Assembly: GCF_028640845.1 (NCBI RefSeq)
Contig: NC_080540.1
Coordinates: 139,089,420 to 139,153,419 of the forward strand
Origin: Ahaetulla prasina
Lineage: Eukaryota; Chordata; Lepidosauria; Squamata; Colubridae
Direction: 5' to 3'
DNA: 64,000 bases
This document shows positions 45,014 through 56,330 of this stretch, one piece after another; the stretch's first letter is position 1; every line of letters starts with the position of its first letter. The notes under the pieces are model-generated. The model was given only the letters and a program-made list of their open reading frames with translations, ran no database searches and had not been told where the DNA came from. The translations under genes and the position numbers were made by a program.

Positions 45014-45429
45014 CAGTAGCAAAATCCTCCGCCGGTTGGCACCAGTTCTCTGTCTTCGCATGTGCGGTGCGTGCCAGATGTGTGCTGCGTGTGTGCATGC
45101 GCACTGCTTGCTGGATGCATGCTGCACGCATGTGCATGCAAAGTGTGCACCAGACACATGCTGTGCGCGCATGTGCAGTCCACACCAAATGCACACTTTC
45201 GGATTTCCTGCTTTTTCAAAAACTTTTTAAAGCATTTTTAAAAAGCATTCTCGGGAACTGAGAACTTTTTAAAGCATTCTCAGGAACTGGTAGTAAAAAA
45301 ATGCTTAAAAAGTTAAAAAAAAAAGTTCTGAAGATCAGCTGAGCAACGCATGATCGTCAGAACTATTTTTTTACTTTTTAAAGCATTTCTTACTACCGGT
45401 TTGGGCGAACCGGTAGCATTTCACCCCTG
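45014..45429. mobile_element. Nonautonomous hAT element, family H1 (long CpG type)
   Basis: Left cagtagcaaaatcctccgcc, right accggtagcatttcacccctg-type end; exact duplication catccacc (45006-45013 and 45430-45437). The interior is rich in tgtgcatgcgca and in repeats of aactttttaaagcatt. Confidence 0.88.
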
Positions 45430-45437
45430 CATCCACC

Positions 45438-46117
45438 ATAGTTTATCATTTAGTGTTGGGAGTTACGTTTTCAGTGATGAAGTAAAACTTGCTTTGGGGA
45501 CTTTTAAGGTGTGATAGTAGCAATGCCGTGTTTCTTCATATTTCCCACTGCTCCTGTCAATGCTTAGAAGGAAACGTTGGAAAATGCTTGGGAAACACTT
45601 AGGAAGTTTTGGATGTATGACCAACAATAGGGAATGTCAGCAATTCCTGACAAAGAATACCAGCAATTTCAGAAAAATGAGAAGTAACAGTTCTGGTAAC
45701 TGTAGAAGAGGAAAAAAGAATGAAGGAGAAAGAGAATGAAAGAAGGGCAAGTTTCCAGAGTCAAGACAGAGGGAACAGGTGGGCATGAGCGAATCCATAT
45801 TTACGTGGTGCATATTGTATGGCTACATACCCTATGTGCTCATAAGTGAAAGCATGCGGGCAGATGAATGGAGGTTGTGTGGATGGGTGAGCCCCATACG
45901 TATGATGGTCCATATAATGTGATGCCTATCTGTGGATGTGTCTCTGCCCCATCTGTTTAATGCTTTGTCCCTGAAAATTACTCATCCTTGTCTTGACATA
46001 TATGAGATAAAGAATCTTTACCGGGTTTAGCTTTGCATTTCTTAACTCAGCTTCCATGTGCTCAGCTGCCTTTCACAATCACATGCGAGTGAATAGTTAC
46101 CATATTTCTAGAAGGAA
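45438..46117. other. Unassigned sequence
   Basis: No gene or repeat was recognised. Confidence 0.3.
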
Positions 46118-46330
46118 ATTTTTTTTATTTTATTTTGTCACACAGTATATATAAGCATAAGCATGAAATAATTATACAATATATAAGTATATATATAAGC
46201 GTGAGTATGAATTAACTATATTAATTGGATATAATGAAAGGTAACAATAGGACACGAATGGTAGGCACTCTTGTGCTGTTATATCTAATATGGCGTGGTG
46301 GTTAAACAGCTCGACTTGGAACAGGGATAT
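46118..46330. repeat. Probable dispersed repeat, unnamed
   Basis: attttgtcacacagtatata, gcataagcatgaaataatt and ggataatgaaagg-like sequence look like a repeat I associate with snake genomes. No second copy is present here, so this rests on recall only. Confidence 0.35.
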
Positions 46331-46509
46331 TCAGGCTGGGTGGGTAACTGAACTTGGGCCAATCATTCCCTCTTGACTTAGACTGGGAAGCTGAAGACTC
46401 TTATCTACCAACCTGCATTGAACCAGTGTAGTTGATTACAGTCTGTAATTTTAAGAGGGCTTCATCCTGCACTGTATTGATTCAGACTGAGGATGGCAAT
46501 CATAATAAT

Positions 46510-46830
46510 AATCAGAACCAGGTTCAGAAGATGGCAACAAAAATGATACACGGACTTGAGGATGTGTACTATGAACCAGGGGTGGGTTCTACTTACCTTT
46601 ACTGCTGGTTCGCAACAGGACTGTGCACGCTTCTGCACATGCGCAAAAGCTTCCTGATGACATCCGGGTCAGTGGGCGGAGCTTCCCGCTGTTTTTACTA
46701 CCGGTTCTTGTGAACTAGTCCGAACCGGGGGCAATCCACCACTGCTATGAACACAGGTAGAAAGAATTTGGATTATTCAGTCTGGAATTGAGAAGCCTGA
46801 GAGAAGACATATTACTAATGAAGTATATGT
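46510..46830 (+). pseudogene. CR1 LINE coding relic, split by a hAT element
   Basis: VQKMATKMIHGLEDVYYE matches the CR1 ORF2 segment [13 protein letters not shown] at 56900. The match resumes after 46752 (acaggtagaaagaatttgg) and soon fades. The hAT element at 46577 lies inside. Confidence 0.6.
46577..46744 (+). mobile_element. Nonautonomous hAT element, family H1 (short CpG type)
   Basis: Ends caggggtgggttctactt and gcaatccaccactg; exact duplication ctatgaac (46569-46576 and 46745-46752). Very similar to the element at 15685. Confidence 0.93.
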
Positions 46831-47067
46831 GTCCCAGGATAATGTTGCAGGATCTAATCTAGGTGGGTTACTGAGACCCGAGGTTTTGTCTTCCGAGCTT
46901 TTGGAATCATGTTGAAGCAAATACGCAGGGAATTTCTCTGTGTGACATACTGTATTAGCTGTATGCAGATGCATCAAGAGAAGCTAGAGTGGAAGAAGAG
47001 GAAAAAAAAAACCATCTTTCCATTGTCACAGAAACTAGAACTAGAAATAATGGACACAAGGTGCAGC

Positions 47068-47340
47068 CAGTGGTGAAATCCAATTTTTTTTACTACCAGT
47101 TCTGTGAGTGTGGCTTGGTGGGAGTGGCTGGCTTGGTGGGTGTGGCTTGGTGAGTGCGGCAGGAGAAGGATACTGCAAAATCCCCATTCCCACCCCACTC
47201 CAGGGGAAGGATATTGCAAAATCCCCATTCCCACCCCACTCTGGAGCCAGCCAGAGGTGGTATTTGCCTGTTCTCCGCTGCTCAAAATTTCCACCACCAA
47301 TTCTCCAGAACCTGTCAGAACCTGCTGAATAGCACCCCTG
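47068..47340 (+). mobile_element. Nonautonomous hAT element, family H1
   Basis: Ends cagtggtgaaatccaattt and ctgaatagcacccctg; exact duplication ggtgcagc (47060-47067 and 47341-47348). Two ggaaggatactgcaaaatc-type units inside. Confidence 0.93.
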
Positions 47341-47508
47341 GGTGCAGCTATCTACATTTTATTAAGTCTACAGAAAAACTTTCTTTAATTGGATTTTTGC
47401 ATGTTGCAGAGGGATAAACTAGATGAAGCTTGTGGTTCCACCCAACTCCACAATTATATGCTCCTGTGATTCTATATGTAATTAACGCACCTCTTTTGTT
47501 TTGTACAG

Positions 47509-47631
47509 AGAAGAAAGGAAAGGCTTCGAATGCACAGAGGAGACCTGGAAACAGATTGTGGCCATAGACCCAGGGATGAGTTTTATGCATCCATCCAAAG
47601 TTTATCCATCCAATTTACATTTGAACAGCCT
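47509..47631 (+). CDS. Weak candidate internal exon, product unknown
   Basis: A strong acceptor (branch-like gtaattaac, then cctcttttgttttgtacag) precedes a frame reading EERKGFECTEETWKQIVAID, then PGMSFMHPSKVYPSNLHLNS. A donor-like gtatgtgc follows at 47632. The stretch is 123 bp, a multiple of three, and lies outside recognised repeats. I do not recognise the protein. Chance remains likely, and no neighbouring exon was found. Confidence 0.22.
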
Positions 47632-48600
47632 GTATGTGCATAGTCTTGTATATTTCATCAGGAATTTCAAGGGCAGTGCTGCTAGGCTGAATACTAATAT
47701 TCCCTGTTTGTGCAAACATTTGGTTTAATACACAACATTTTAGGATTATGGTCTTGTTGCTGTACTCCTTCATCGCCTCCATCCCCCTCCCAGCTTTTGA
47801 CTAACTTCTTCTAACTTGTCTGTTTTCTCAGATTTAGACAAATCAGTGTGAACCTGTCTTGGGAAGGAACCCTTTCTTTAACTGGTCAGTTATATTATTC
47901 TAGTAGTTCTCATGAAGGGCATCACAACTTTGTTTCATCTGCTTTGAGGTTACAGATCCCCCTGACCTCGCTGCACTTCAAACTTCATTTCATCGTGCAA
48001 ATATTGCAATTTTTCTATGGGAGCTCAAGGGGCTCACCCTCAATTCTCACAACAACCCTATGAAATCGCTTGCACTGAGAAAGAAGGTTGATAGCCTTAT
48101 GGGAAACAATAACAACAACAAAACAATCCAAAGGAAACTGGAGAGCAATGTCGTATCACTGACCATGACTTCTAAGAAGCTTAGAACACTTATTCATTTA
48201 TTTATTGGACATATAAGAAGGTTGACTGCTGAAGTCTTGCAGTGGTTTATGGTAAAACATAAAATATTTTTCAAGGCCTTTTTAACAGCCAGCAAATGGA
48301 TCTCCTCAACTAAGTAAGGACTGGCATATTTCAAGGACTGGTTGGATGAAGAATTGGAAGGTTAGTCAATTAGAATGCTAAGTCTTAAAGCTAAGTCTTG
48401 GATTTTCTCCCTCAACTTGTAGTTTGCATACCTGTTGGCTGTTGAATTTCAGCATTCACTTCTTGACTTTATATAACTCCCTAATGTAAGTGGTATGACT
48501 TGGTACTTTGGGAATAACAAAGAATGAAGTCTGTACAAAGTGGCCCTTTGCAGCAGTGTTCCATAGGAAACAATGAAGTTTATCAATCCAAAATTAATAG
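47632..48600. other. Unassigned sequence
   Basis: No repeat or exon was recognised, except a possible trace of a SINE 3' end near 48010-48070 (gctcaaggggctcacc, cacaacaaccctatgaa). Confidence 0.3.
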
Positions 48601-48680
48601 GGTTAAGAGATGTACATAGATGTCTGTGTGGGTAAGATTATCAGCCCTGCTATCAAGCAAAACCAAGCATTTAATAGTGA

Positions 48681-51617
48681 GTGCATGTGCCATGCACTAC
48701 CATGTGCACTAAACCAACAGGTGACAAGAAAGTAGGGACAGTCAGGCACAACACAGGTTATGTAGACAGTAAACACAAGGTCAATCCAAATGGACTCAAA
48801 TGTCTATACACCAATGCCCAGAGTATGAGGAATAAACAGGGTGAATTAGAAATTCAAGTAAATGAGGGGAGATATGACATTGTTGCCATTACGGAAACTT
48901 GGCGGGATGAAACCCACAAATGGAACATACAGCTAGAGGGATATAAATTATTTAAAAGAAATAGACCAAATAAAAGAGGAGGTGGAGTTGCACTATATAT
49001 AAGAAATAACTACATCTCTACAAAAATAGAGCACAACAATGATGAAAATCATCTTGAATGCATTTGGGTCAATATAAAAGGGGTGAAAAATGATATTGCC
49101 AAAGGTCTATACTATAGACCACCCAACCAAACAGAGGAAGTAGATGAACTTTTTGCTAGTCAGCTAACTAAGGTATGTAAGAAGCACATCACAGTAGTAA
49201 TGGGGGATTTTAACTACCCTGACATCAACTGGGAGACAAACTCTGCACCAAGCGGAAGATCCAACAGGTTCCTAACAAACCTAGCAGACAACTTTGTTTC
49301 CCAAAAGGTAGAGAAGGCAACAAAGGGATCACCCATATTGGACTTGATTCTCACTAACAGAGATGAAATGATAGAAGGTGTTGAAGCTACAGGAACCTTG
49401 GAGGCAAGTGACCACGCAATATTGGAATTCGACATTAAGCAAATACAGGTAGTAGAACAAAGTCAAACTAGAGTCTTGGACTTTAAGAGAGCTAATTTCA
49501 ATAAACTTAGAGAGAGCTTGAGAAGGATTCCATGGATGAGAATCCTCAAGGGGAAAACAACTCAAGAAGCTTGGGAAATTTTGAAAAGTGAGATTATAAA
49601 AGTGCAGTCTAGCACAATACCAATGAAGAAGAAAAATAATAGATCTCAAAAGAAACCAGCATGGATGCATAAAGAACTATCTGACAAATTGAAAGACAAA
49701 AAGGACAAGTATAAAAAGTGGAAAGAGGGGCAAATAACTAAGGCAGAATATCAGCAAATAGCCCGAGCCTATAAAGATGAAGTGAGGAAAGCTAAGGCTC
49801 ACAATGAACAAAGGCTAGTGACAAAAGTAAAAAATAAGAAAAAAAAGCTTCTTCTAACATGTTAAAAACAAGAAAAAAGTCAAGGAAACAATTGGCCCAT
49901 TGTTGGGAGAAAGTGGCAAGAAGATGACAAACAACAGGGAGAAAGCAGATCTACTTAACTCATATTTTGCATCTGTCTTTACACAAAAGGAAAAAACAAT
50001 CCAACCTATCAAAAACAGCACCACAAAAAACAGATTAGTGACACAAGTTAAAATAGGGAAGAAAATGGTAAGTGAACACCTGTCTATCCTAGATGAGTTC
50101 AAATCACCAGGACCGGATGGATTACATCCCAAGGTTCTGAAGGAACTGGCAGATGTGATCTCAGAACCACTGAACTATATCTTTCAAAGATCCTGGAGCA
50201 CAGGGGAGCTGCCAGAGGACTGGAAAAGAGCTGATGTAGTTTCCATCTTCAAAAAAGGGGAGAAAAAAAAAACCAGATCCAGGAAACCACAGACCTATCA
50301 GCCTGACCTCAATACCGGGGAAGATTCTGCAAAAGATAATCAAGCAACAAATCACCGAGCACCTAGAAGCAAACAAAGTAATAACCAAAAGTTAATGTAG
50401 GTTTGTCAAAAACAGATCATGCCAGACTAATCTCATTGCATTCTTTGTCAAAGTGACAAAATTAGTAGACCAGAGGAATGCTGTCGATATAATTTACTTG
50501 GATTTCAGTAAAGCATTTGATAAAGTAGACCATAACCTACTACCAGATAAAGTAGAAAAATATGGGTTAGACAGCACCACCACCAGATGGATTCGTAACT
50601 GGCTGACTAAGTGCACTCAACGTGTAGTCCTCAATGGAACTACATCCACATGGAGGGAAGTATGCAGCGGAGTACCCCAAGGCTCTGTTTTAGGCCCAGT
50701 AATCTTCAACATCTTCATCAATGACTTGGACAAGGGGATAGATGGGGAACTCATCAAATTTGAAGATGACACCAAGCCGGCAAGAATAGCCAACACTCCA
50801 GAAGATAGGCTCAAGTTACAGAAGGATCTTGACAGACTTGAACATTGGGCGCTATCTAACAAAATGAAATTCAACAGTGAAAAAAGTAAGGTTCTACGTT
50901 TAGGCAAAAAAACCCAAAATGCACAGGTACTGTATATTGGTACCTTGCTCAATAGTAGTACCTGTGAGAAGGATCTTGGAGTCCTAGTGGACAACCATTT
51001 AGATATGAGCCAGCAGTGTGCAGCAGCTGCTAAAAAACCCAACACAGTTCTGGGCTGCATAAACAGAGGGATAGAATCAAGATCATGAAGTGTTAGTGCC
51101 ACTTTATAATGCCTTGGTAAGGCCACACTTGGAATACTGCATCCAGTTTTGGTCGCCACGATGTAAAAAAGATGTTGAGACTTTAGAAAGAGTGCAGAGA
51201 AGAGCAACAAAGATGATTAGGGGACTGGAGGCTAAAACATATGAAGAATGATTGCAGGAACTGGGTATGTCTAGTTTAATGAGAAGAAGGACTAGGGGAG
51301 ACATCATAGCAGTGTTCCAATATCTCAGGGGCTGCCACAAAGAAGAGGGAGTCGGGCTGTTCTCCAAAGCACCTGAGGGTAGAACAAGAAGCAATGGGTG
51401 GAAACTGATCAAGGAAAGAAGCAACTTAGAACTAAGGAGAAATTTCCTGACAGTTAGAACAATTAATAAGTGGAACGACTTACCTGCAGAAGTTGTGAAT
51501 GCACCAAGACTGGAAATTTTTAAGAAAATGTTGGATAACCAACTGACTGAGATGGTGTAGAGTTTCCTGCCTGGGCAGGGGATTGGACAAGAAGGCCTCC
51601 AAGGTCCCTTCCAACTC

Positions 51618-51713
<96 letters not shown>
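48681..51713 (+). mobile_element. CR1 LINE, longest copy (endonuclease + reverse transcriptase, broken)
   Basis: ORF2 only, 5' truncated or with an unrecognised 5' end near 48.6-48.7 kb. The first frame (to 49865) holds the endonuclease: YTNAQSMRNKQGELE, ITETWRDETH, GGGVALYI, YYRPPNQTEEVDELF, VMGDFNYPDINW and SDHAILEF. The second part (49900-50400) has FKSPGPDGLHPKVLKEL. The third (50453-51088) has YLDFSKAFDKVDHNLL, GVPQGSVLGPVIFNIFINDL and the catalytic box as FEDD. A frameshift near 51088 (two bases missing compared with 56795) and a nonsense codon at 51249 break the last part (51252-51560). The 3' end runs into (GTT)n(ATT)n. Confidence 0.92.
51618..51713 (+). repeat. Compound (GTT)n(ATT)n microsatellite, CR1 tail
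   Basis: About 17 GTT units pass into about 14 ATT units right after the CR1 end ccttccaactct. The poly-Val, poly-Ile and poly-Asn ORFs here are translations of it. Confidence 0.95.
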
Positions 51714-51715
<2 letters not shown>

Positions 51716-51871
51716 TTGAACAAAAGAACAGGCTGACACATTTCAAATTTGCAGTTTCCCAGATTATAGAAAGCCAGCTAAGTGCAAGTCCCAGGCAGAG
51801 TGGTTAAGGAATATGGAAGTCTCTATCTGCCTGTCTTCCTGTCTGTCTATCTATCTATCTGTCTGTATCCT

Positions 51872-52086
51872 TATTATTTTTACAAACAACCCAAGGCAGT
51901 GGACATATCCAACACATATTCCTCCTCCTATTTTCTCCATAACAATAATCCTGTGAGCTGGATTGGACTGAAAGAGTGACTAGTCCAACGCCACCCAGCC
52001 AGAGTTCATGGCTAAGGCAAGATTTGAACTCATGGTCTCCTGCTTTCTAGCTGGTGCCTTAAGCACTAGACCAAACTGGTTCTCAT
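51872..52086 (-). repeat. tRNA-derived SINE (type B)
   Basis: The minus strand reads accagtttggtctagtgctt, with tttgaactcatggtctcctg on the plus strand marking the B-box region, and cctcctcctattttctccat near the 3' side. A (tctg/tcta)n run at 51836-51870 precedes its tail. Confidence 0.82.
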
Positions 52087-52210
52087 TCTCTGTCATGCTA
52101 GTCAGGCAGAAATGTCACAATCCTGGTGTTCCCACACTTTCGATTTTTATCTTGGCCAGCTTACTCCTTTTATTGATCACAGATGTAAAAGAATCCTTGT
52201 GGATGTTCTG

Positions 52211-52301
52211 AATACAATACAATACAATACAATACAATTCAATACAATACAATACAATACAATACAATACAATACAATACAATACAATACAATACAATAC
52301 A
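52211..52301 (-). repeat. (AATAC)n microsatellite at a LINE tail
   Basis: About 18 units of AATAC, one varied (aattc), abut aattctttattggccaagtg, the reversed LINE tail. It is the minus-strand counterpart of the array at 36622 with a different fifth base. Confidence 0.95.
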
Positions 52302-52600
52302 ATTCTTTATTGGCCAAGTGTGATTGGACACAGAAGGAATTTGTCTTTGATGCATATGCTCTCAGTGTACATAAAAAGAAAAGATACATATGTTAAGAAT
52401 CATAAGGTACAACACTTAATGATAGTCGTATCATATGTACAAATAAGCAATCAAATCATACTAGGAAATAATCAATAAAAATCTTAAGGATACAAGCAAC
52501 AAAGTTACAGTCATACAGTCATAAGTGGGAGGAGATGGGTGATAGGAACAATGAGAAGACTAATAGTAATGCAGAAGTAATAGTAATACTTCCTTCTTAT
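52302..52600 (-). repeat. Rex/L3-like LINE 3' end
   Basis: gccaagtgtgattggacaca, tatgctctcagtgtacataa and aagtgggaggagatgggtga are the reverse of the 3' UTR at 36353-36621 and 38560-38820. Confidence 0.88.
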
Positions 52601-52616
52601 GAATTTATCTATTTAA

Positions 52617-52857
52617 TAGCAATAGAAATAGAACTTAGATTTATATACCACTTTACAGTGCTTTACAGCCCTTTCTAAGCGGTTTACAGAGTCAGCCTAT
52701 TGCCCCCAACAATTTTGGTCCTCATTTTACCCACCTCAGATAGATGGAAGGCTGAGTCAACCTTGGGCCTGATGAGATTTGAACTGCAAAAGTGCAGCCA
52801 GCAGTCAGTAGAAGTAACTGCAGTACTGCATTCTAACCACTGCCCCACTGCGGCTCA
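52617..52857 (-). repeat. tRNA-derived SINE (type A)
   Basis: Plus-strand marks: cagccctttctaagcggttt, tgcccccaacaattttggtc, gatggaaggctgagtcaacc, and the tRNA-like head reading on the minus strand as gagccgcagtggggcagtgg. Confidence 0.85.
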
Positions 52858-52859
52858 TA

Positions 52860-53092
52860 ATAAATGTTTATCCCACCTTTATGATTTTATCAGTAACTCA
52901 AGGCGACAAACATATATAATACTCCTTCGTCCTCCTATTTTCCTTATAACCACAACACTGCGGTAGGCAGGGCTAAGGGAGAAAGGGGCTGGCCCAAAGT
53001 CACCCATCTGGTTTTTCATGCCTAAAGTAGGACTGGAACTCACATTCTCCTAATTTCAAGGTCAGTACCTTAACTTCTACACTGAACTGGTG
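52860..53092 (-). repeat. tRNA-derived SINE (type B)
   Basis: Adjacent to the type A SINE. gtaactcaaggcgacaaaca, cctcctattttccttataac, ccaaagtcacccatctgg and aggactggaactcacattct match the reversed type B body; the head ends at acactgaactggtg. Confidence 0.78.
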
Positions 53093-53099
53093 TTTGCAG

Positions 53100-53625
53100 C
53101 AGCTCTTCTGCCATCCACCTAAGATTAGCAGAGGGGCAGGCTTGCTATGGAAGACAACACATTTTCAGAGCCAGCAGAGTTGTTAATTGCGTAACTGGTA
53201 AACCAGGGTTTTACTGGCCTGCTAGAATTTAATCCTCTTGACCAATTAGAAAAAAGTGCCTAAAGTCTGGAAGAGAGTGGCTATTGGAGGTTTCATTATT
53301 TTCTTCCAACTTTCATCATTAAAACTAAGGCAAATAATCTGGGGTCTTTCAGACATTTTGAATTCTATTTCCCATCAGAGGCAGCCAAGAATCCCATCAG
53401 GCAGGTCTATCAATCTGGAGGGCATTAGATTGTCTGCTACAGCATTAAACAGACTCTAAACACATTCCTTGGTATGTAGACATCCATTCCACACATGTTT
53501 TTGGGCCCATTTTTTAAAATTAACAGCTGGTCAGGATACGGTGGGACTATACAGTGCTCTGTACAAAAGAAAAGTGACTTTGCCCATGCAGAATTTTGGG
53601 ATGGGGGTGGGAAAGCTAGAATAAC
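53100..53625. other. Unassigned sequence
   Basis: No gene or repeat was recognised. Confidence 0.3.
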
Positions 53626-53633
53626 ACGAGTAC

Positions 53634-53870
53634 CAGTGATGGGTTTCAAATTTTTTTGAATTCTGTGGGTGTGGCTTGGTGGGCAAGGCGTGGCTTGGTG
53701 GGGAAGGATACTGCAAAATCCCCATTTCCTCCCGATCAGCTGGGACTTGGGAGGCAGAGAATAGATGGAGGCAGGGCCAGTCAGAATTTTTACTACCGGT
53801 TTCTGAACTACTCAAAATTTCCACTTCCGGTTCTCCAGAACTGGTCAGAACCTGCTGAAACCCACCTCTA
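53634..53870 (+). mobile_element. Nonautonomous hAT element, family H1
   Basis: Left cagtgatgggtttcaaattt, right ctgctgaaacccacctct. The flanks acgagtac and atgggtac match only 6 of 8, and the last base is uncertain. One copy of the ggggaaggatactgcaaaat unit is inside. Confidence 0.82.
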
Positions 53871-53877
53871 TGGGTAC

Positions 53878-55029
53878 CCACAATCTTTCTCTTCTCTATT
53901 AAAATCACTGGAAGAAACAATGAGGCTGACTCTTCCTTCTTGTGAGATTGTAACAATCTCAGTCAAAAATTTCTCCCTGCGCTTTCACTCATTCTGCTGA
54001 AATTCAAAGGCACACGAGGGACAAAAAAAAAGGCTCATGTGTGTGTTGTAGAAGACTGTGACAAACAAACAAACCTAGATTCTAAACAAAACAACAGCTT
54101 TCTTCTTCCTTACCAACACACGACAGCTCTTATATTTATTCCCCAAAAAATTATATTTTTTTCTGAATCAGGTATTTTTTAACTCAACGGGGAATACGCC
54201 GAACCATTTCCCTGTTATTTGAAGTCTGTTCCCTTTTTGCCCTGTACTTTCTTTCCCATATATTTAATATACACATACATGCACATGAGTGAGCAAGCTC
54301 ACACACTTGCGCACGCTTCTCAGCTCTGCATCTGTGCCCAACGGCAACGCTTGTTTCATCAAATTTAGATTAAAAGCTGCAATTTTCTTACGGAAGCCTG
54401 TAGCTCCCGGGCTGTTCTTGCGGTATCCTCTCTTCCCTCCTGAGCTGCCAGAGCAGCTGCTTCCTCCATTCACATGCTATGCCATGGAGAAGATAGCTCA
54501 TGAAATTGTATGCTATTGATTTTAATTCAGTCTCTGTAATCTTTTGGCTTGATCCACGAAGCTGGGGGCAGGAGCGAGGTATAATTTGCAACCCTGGAAA
54601 GGTGGCAGATTCTCTCTTCCCTTCTTTTAATTGCCTGACATTAGGAATATTTATACTTAAATGTCACATCCTTGGAAAATTGGGTTATGCAAAGAAGTAC
54701 TACAGCCAAGAAATCAGTGGGCTCCCTGTCAAAGCTACAAGAGATAGAGTTGGAACAACCATCTATCAAAGGAGCTTTGTGATGAATTCTAAGAATTGAG
54801 CAGAAGGGTTTTTAAAGATTTTATGGAAGGCTTGAACACTCTTGGCCTGGTAGGTGGATGTGTGTGTGTGTATTTTGGCGTGTGTGTCTCTGTACAAGTG
54901 TGTACCATGGAGGCACATACTTGTGTACACAGAAGATGCAATTACAAACCAGGTGAATGTGAGGAACATCTGTTACGGGCATTTTTCAGATTGGTTGTAA
55001 TTCAGAAGTGGTAGTTGGATGAATGCAAA
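53878..55029. other. Unassigned sequence
   Basis: No repeat was recognised. A short (gt)n run lies at 54857-54872. CpG-containing sequence at 54300-54480 has an open minus-strand frame but no convincing exon structure. Confidence 0.3.
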
Positions 55030-55169
55030 ATAAAGCTTTGCAACAGCAACCAGCCTGCCTTCAACTGAGGAGCTGTATACTATATGAGTCAGAAAGAGGG
55101 CTGAGAATACCTTACAGACCCCTCACATCCTGGACATAAACTGTTTCAACTACTTCTCTCACTATAGGG

Positions 55170-55757
55170 CAGTGATGGCTAACCTTTTTGCCATCACGTG
55201 CAAGGAAGGGGGGATGGGGGTTCATGTGCGTGCTTGGCCACACCCATAATTCTATGCGTCCCGCCCCGTGCATGTGACCCCCACCTATGGCATGAGATGG
55301 CTGGGTAGGCCCGTTTTTCTCTCTCACCTGGCTCCAGAGCCTCTCTATGAGTCTGGGGAGGGCAAAAACAGCTTCCCCCCAGAGGCTCTCCGGAGGCCAG
55401 AGGAGTCTTTGGAGGCTGGGGACAGCAGAAAATGTCACTTCCTGTCCAGCCAGAAGTTGGTAAACGGGCCGTTTCTGGCCTCTGGAGGGCCTGGGAGGGT
55501 GGGGAAGGCCGTTTTCACCCTCCCCAGACTCATAGAGAGGCTCTGGAGCCAGGTGAGAGAGAAAAATGGGCCTTCTCCACCACCACCCAGGCCCTCTGGA
55601 GGCAGGAAACAGCCTGTTTACCTACTTCTGGTGGACCCAGAAGGCCCAAAAATCAGCTGGCTGATGCACGCATGTGCGCTGGAGCTGAGTTTGCATGGCC
55701 ACTGATATGGTTACGCGTGCCACCTGTGGCACATGTGCCATAGGTTTGCCATCACGA
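55170..55757. mobile_element. hAT-like element, family H5 (CpG-rich)
   Basis: Left cagtgatggctaacctttt, right cataggtttgccatcacga. Flanked by ctataggg (55162-55169) and ctataagg (55758-55765). The interior repeats gctctggagccaggtgagag on both strands, a sizeable internal inverted repeat (about 55320-55350 and 55530-55565). Confidence 0.82.
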
Positions 55758-55765
55758 CTATAAGG

Positions 55766-56117
55766 TATGATGGCAAACCTTTTTGGCACTTAGTGCTAAA
55801 AAGGAAGTGTGTGCACACTTGTCTGGGATCTGACCCAGAAAATGCACTTCCGGTTTACGGCGAGTGTATGAACGCTGACCAGCTAGACTTCTGGCTACTG
55901 GTGCACATGCGTGCATGACAATCAGTTGATCAGCATGCATGCTCCTGCCAGAAAACTCTTCCAGTTTCCAGCACTGCCACATGCACAAAGGCCAGCTGAT
56001 CATCCTGTGTGCATGTGCACCAGAAACCCGGAAGTGGAACAGGCGCCACCATGCGTGCCAGGCAACATGGCTCCGCATGCTACTTTGAGCATGTGTGCCA
56101 TAGGTTTGCCATCATGG
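55766..56117. mobile_element. hAT-like element, family H5, in tandem
   Basis: Left tatgatggcaaacctttttg, right cataggtttgccatcatgg. Flanked by ctataagg (55758-55765) and ctataggg (56118-56125), so it shares a target copy with the element before it. The interior has tgcacatgcgtgca-like CpG sequence. Confidence 0.8.
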
Positions 56118-56330
56118 CTATAGGGCATTGCATGCCAAAACAACTAGACACAAGGACAGTTTTTCCCCCATGCCATCACTCTGCTAAACAACTAATTACC
56201 CCAGTAGTGTCTTATGTCTAAGTATATTTACGCATGTAGTATGGCTATACTACTATTACCCTTCCTAACTTTTCTACTTCCTTCTCCACTGGTATCTTAT
56301 GATTACAATATATACTCAATATAGTCCTCA

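Noticed and set aside
48681..49865. 394-codon ORF as a host endonuclease gene
   Set aside because: All its motifs belong to the CR1 ORF2 endonuclease, and it is followed by the CR1 reverse transcriptase and 3' end.
51480..51807. ORFs with long runs of Asn, Thr, Val or Ile
   Set aside because: They are six-frame translations of the (GTT)n(ATT)n array after the CR1 end, not proteins.
52211..52301. Regular short repeats resembling a CRISPR array
   Set aside because: The unit is 5 bp without spacers; it is a microsatellite in vertebrate DNA.
54380..54480. Possible minus-strand exon with a GTAAGA donor in CpG-containing sequence
   Set aside because: Two frames are equally open, the acceptor is ambiguous, and there is no recognisable peptide.
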